Assembly (NCBI GenBank): GCA_948687865.1
Contig: CAPQQE010000010.1
Span: forward strand, 811-7,095
Direction: 5' to 3'
DNA length: 6,285 bases
Source: an uncultured Bacilli bacterium
GTDB taxonomy: Bacteria; Bacillota_I; Bacilli_A; RF39; UBA660
The notes beneath the pieces were generated by a model that was given only the letters and a program-made list of their open reading frames with translations, ran no database searches and had not been told where the DNA came from. A program made the position numbers and the translations under genes. Below are positions 6,097 through 6,285 of this stretch, in pieces; position 1 is the first letter of the stretch, and every line of letters begins with the position of its first letter.

Positions 6097-6285
6097 ATGA
6101 AATATGAAATTTTATTCATTGTTAGACCTGATTTAGATGAAAATTCTATTAAAGAAGTTTTCAAAAAGTTTGAAAATACTTTAACTGAGAATGGAGCTAA
6201 AATATTAAGCTCTAAAGAGTTAGGTCAAAAAGAATTAGCTTATGAAATAATATCCACTTTTATGTTTTTTTATTTCATAAGCTAA
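6097..6285 (+). CDS. rpsF: 30S ribosomal protein S6, 3' part lost at the window edge
   Basis: The first 51 residues are a clear S6 N-terminus: MKYEILFIVRPDLDEN (1-16) and the conserved ELGQKELAYEI (41-51). S6 binds 16S rRNA with S18 in the platform of the small subunit. Normal S6 is about 95 residues, but here the frame leaves the family after residue 51, reads eleven unrelated residues and stops at 6283-6285. The cause is an inverted copy of bases 6235-6250 at 6270-6285, so the stop is not the natural one and the true gene should continue. ATG 6097 is the start, 8 bases after GGGAGG (6083-6088); an in-frame GTG at 6088 overlaps the ribosome binding site. In Firmicutes rpsF is usually followed by ssb and rpsR, which would lie beyond the window. 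Confidence 0.9.
   Translation: MKYEILFIVRPDLDENSIKEVFKKFENTLTENGAKILSSKELGQKELAYEIISTFMFFYFIS
6235..6285. repeat. Perfect 16-base inverted repeat at the window end (probable fold-back artefact)
   Basis: TTAGCTTATGAAATAA (6235-6250) and its exact reverse complement TTATTTCATAAGCTAA (6270-6285) are separated by 19 bases. The left arm encodes conserved S6 residues (LAYEI), so it is native. The right arm replaces the expected S6 coding sequence and runs precisely to the last base of the window. This pattern is what a fold-back chimera or a mis-extended contig end gives; it does not look like a terminator because it sits in the first two thirds of an essential gene. Confidence 0.8.

Noticed and set aside
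6235..6285. Terminal inverted repeat as a real terminator or attachment site
   Set aside because: It falls within the coding region of a core ribosomal gene, has a 19-base loop and no following sequence in the window, and one arm replaces conserved S6 codons.
1..6285. Alternative genetic code (TGA as tryptophan), suggested by the extreme AT content
   Set aside because: parA ends at TGA in the expected place, intact genes contain TGG tryptophans and no internal TGA, so the standard code applies.

Overview
The window is a very AT-rich stretch (low GC by eye) with strong GGAGG-type ribosome binding sites, short gene spacing and A/T-ending codons. It uses the standard bacterial code: TGA acts as a stop in parA and TGG encodes tryptophan. 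Gene content and order (parA-parB-mscS-DUF951, then ychF and rpsF) point to the replication-origin-side region of a low-GC Firmicute. An anaerobic lineage of the Clostridia/Tissierellia type is the best guess; the genus cannot be fixed from this sequence. Nearly everything here is chromosomal housekeeping, and I saw no mobile element, CRISPR array, tRNA or rRNA. The window opens inside parA and closes on a fold-back sequence inside rpsF, so it may be a whole short contig.

Layout. Positions 2-3973 look like one rightward transcription unit: the 3' part of parA, parB, an MscS-family channel gene, a small DUF951 gene and an AbgT-family transporter gene. Two junctions overlap and the others are 1-12 bases, and the unit ends at a weak hairpin plus T-run. 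Next comes a GNAT acetyltransferase gene with its own promoter, broken by a frameshift near 4190. It is followed by the intact GTPase/ATPase gene ychF, which ends at a bidirectional terminator shared with a small leftward gene. That gene (5675-5926, minus strand) encodes an 83-residue, asparagine-rich, two-helix membrane protein with its own promoter and ribosome binding site. Back to back with its promoter is a strong promoter for rpsF, whose leader can form two mutually exclusive hairpins next to the ribosome binding site.

Function. ParA and ParB act together in chromosome segregation. MscS would protect against osmotic downshock. The AbgT protein is a multi-pass transporter of the p-aminobenzoyl-glutamate/sulfonamide-efflux family, in which one conserved acidic residue is replaced by alanine. 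YchF and ribosomal protein S6 belong to translation. The points most worth a second look are the rpsF leader, the small minus-strand membrane protein, the altered AbgT motif, the broken acetyltransferase, and the inverted repeat that truncates rpsF at the window edge, which looks like an assembly or amplification artefact. I found no convincing undescribed multi-gene system.
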